From Hellea sp. (lineage in GTDB: Bacteria; Pseudomonadota; Alphaproteobacteria; Caulobacterales; Maricaulaceae), in the NCBI GenBank assembly GCA_020628635.1, contig JAHDEU010000081.1, positions 1 to 8,071 of the forward strand: a stretch of 8,071 bases of DNA, in the 5' to 3' direction. Below, in pieces: positions 6,808 through 8,071 of this stretch (position 1 is the stretch's first letter; every line of letters starts with the position of its first letter). The notes below the pieces were generated by a model that did no database searches, was not told the DNA's origin, and saw nothing but the letters and a program-made list of their open reading frames with translations. Both the position numbers and the translations under genes were made by a program.

Positions 6808-6976
6808 TGTCGGCTTCCCCGGTCGGCGCGTTGGTGTTCGGCACTGGTCACTTGATTCGACCTGCCCCCCACAGTGCCTGCCGATCCCTTGGAAAAGGGT
6901 TAACCAAACCTGCCACGCGCGTCACCTTAACGGTTTTTTATGTCGCGTTCACACGGTCTGGCCTAAGCGGATTGCC
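6808..6976. promoter_or_regulatory. divergent control region between peptidase and YdbH-like genes
   Basis: This 169-bp gap has no supported gene and must hold both promoters. Visible elements are a GGTTAACC palindrome (6898-6905), a TTAA-CGGTTTT-TTAT motif (6927-6941, one base off TTAA-N7-TTAA) and a small hairpin CCCTT-GGAA-AAGGG (6886-6899) with a GNRA-type loop sequence. TTAACC resembles a CtrA half site. I could not fix a convincing -35/-10 pair on either strand. Confidence 0.4.
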
Positions 6977-8071
6977 ATGGACCCCGTCCCGCCCGCAACA
7001 AACGATGGCAGAGCCGTTGCAGCGCGCCGCGTCGTGCGGGGAAAACCGCTGACCGCGCGGCGCGTGATCAAGTGGATCTCGCTGGTGTTGGTCGGCCTGT
7101 TGCTGCTGATCGCCATGGCCGCCTTCTGGGCGTGGACGCAGCGCTATTCGCTGATCGAGCGGCAGGTCATCACCTATCTGGACAGCCAGGGCATCGAGGC
7201 GGACCTGCGCATCGACAATGCCACGGGCACGCGCGCGGACATCCGCAACATCCGCCTGAGCCACGAAGGCGAGCGCTTCCTCACCCTCGACCGGCTGGAG
7301 GCGGAATACCAATGGCGCGACCTGCTGGACGGCCGGGTGGAGCGGCTGGTGATGACGGGGCTGGTCGCCCGCATCACGGTGGACGAGCGCGGCAACATCA
7401 TCGACGGCTGGCGGCCGCCATCCTCCGGTGGGGATGGCTTCGCCCTGCCCCCGCGCGGGGTCGTCGTCGATGGCGGCATGGTGCGGCTGACCACGCCCTA
7501 TGGCGTCATCCCGTTCGACGGCGACGCGACGCTGGCCGACATGGAGAACTTCCGGATCGACGGCACGCTCGGCGAGACGCGGCTGGAGCGGGACGGGGCG
7601 AGCGCCGTGCTGTCGGGCCCGGTGGAGCTCATCCGCGAGGCGGGCGACTTTCGAGTCCAGGCACCCGCGCTCAAACTGTCGGCCATCCACCCACTCGCAC
7701 AGCTGAGCACCACGACAGCACAGATCGGAGCGACCTACTCGGACGGCGAGATGAGCGGCGCGGCGCGGCTGCAAGGCGGGCAGATCATCGCGGCATCCGG
7801 CATCACCGCGGAGCTGTCCACGCTCACGCTGGACGGACGCCGGTCCGAGACGGGCCGCCTGTCCGGCAGCGCGATCATGGAGGGTGGGCGCTTAGCGCTG
7901 GACGCAGGTCTCGCCGCCGATGTGGAGCGGATTTCCGGCAGCGGGAGCCTGTCCGAGAACGGCGTGCTCACCGCCAGCGTCACGCCGAGCCTGCGCCGCG
8001 CGCGCGTGACCGACGCAACCCGCGCGCGCGATCTCGCCCGCACATTGTCGCTGGCGGACGCCCTGTCCGCC
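6977..8071 (+). CDS. YdbH/AsmA-like envelope protein, N-terminal part (3' end outside window)
   Basis: The frame from the ATG at 6977 has no stop for 365 codons to the window end. A basic N-terminus (RRVVRGKPLTARRVIKW) precedes one transmembrane helix (about 34-53), so the remainder lies in the periplasm. The region after it, ADLRIDNATGTRADIRNIRL (75-94), FLTLDRLEAEYQWRDLLDGR (101-120) and VERLVMTGLVARITVDERGN (121-140), has the repeating beta-strand pattern of the YdbH/AsmA/TamB-like group. In E. coli such proteins are bridge-like carriers that help move phospholipids between the inner and outer membranes. Long runs of short Gly/Asp-bounded strands continue to the edge, as expected for a repetitive beta-groove. 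Only a weak GGA lies about 7 bases before the ATG; no better start is close. It is divergent from the M23 peptidase gene. The YdbH assignment is by pattern; another AsmA-clan member is possible. Confidence 0.8.
   Translation, partial: MDPVPPATNDGRAVAARRVVRGKPLTARRVIKWISLVLVGLLLLIAMAAFWAWTQRYSLIERQVITYLDSQGIEADLRIDNATGTRADIRNIRLSHEGERFLTLDRLEAEYQWRDLLDGRVERLVMTGLVARITVDERGNIIDGWRPPSSGGDGFALPPRGVVVDGGMVRLTTPYGVIPFDGDATLADMENFRIDGTLGETRLERDGASAVLSGPVELIREAGDFRVQAPALKLSAIHPLAQLSTTTAQIGATYSDGEMSGAARLQGGQIIAASGITAELSTLTLDGRRSETGRLSGSAIMEGGRLALDAGLAADVERISGSGSLSENGVLTASVTPSLRRARVTDATRARDLARTLSLADALSA

Noticed and set aside
6807..7052. 81-codon plus-strand frame in the divergent gap
   Set aside because: It starts on the peptidase start region and overlaps the YdbH-like gene in another frame. 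It has no ribosome site and no recognisable domain.
6938..7774. 278-codon minus-strand frame
   Set aside because: It is antisense to the YdbH-like gene, which shows a signal anchor followed by family-like repeats and stays open to the window edge.

Overview
The window reads as ordinary chromosomal DNA from a GC-rich alphaproteobacterium. The gene content (ClpB, an M23 peptidase, a YdbH-like protein, a phasin-like/DUF2853 protein) and TTAA-N7-TTAA motifs resembling CtrA sites suggest the Caulobacterales/Maricaulales (Hyphomonadaceae-like) side. That placement is an inference from style and motifs, not from a marker gene. I see no rRNA, tRNA, CRISPR array, insertion sequence, phage gene or attachment site.

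Left block, plus strand: the C-terminal third of the ClpB disaggregase (1-992, cut by the window edge), a short palindromic intergenic element, a predicted lipoprotein of no recognised family (1065-2294), a class I SAM-dependent methyltransferase (2359-3105), and a two-part protein with a phasin-like N-terminal half and a DUF2853 C-terminal half (3175-3873). This block ends in a strong intrinsic terminator (3939-3968). That hairpin also encodes the last residues of the convergent gene.

Middle block, minus strand, reading right to left: an M23 (LytM-type) cell-wall endopeptidase (6807-5449), then an AT-rich gap with nested inverted repeats and a CtrA-like motif. Next comes a membrane protein with a DUF4282 domain and a long basic tail carrying three AT-hook-like repeats (5346-4432). 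Seven bases after its stop comes a small four-helix membrane protein that starts at TTG (4424-3948). The last two look like an operon.

Right edge, plus strand: a divergent YdbH/AsmA-like envelope protein (6977 to beyond 8071) shares a 169-bp control region with the peptidase.

Taken together, the window mixes protein quality control (ClpB) with cell-envelope functions (lipoprotein, peptidoglycan hydrolase, YdbH-like protein, two membrane proteins). The most unusual item is the DUF4282 protein, which by sequence could tie AT-rich DNA to the inner membrane. The phasin-like/DUF2853 combination comes second. I do not see a complete new defence or mobile system.
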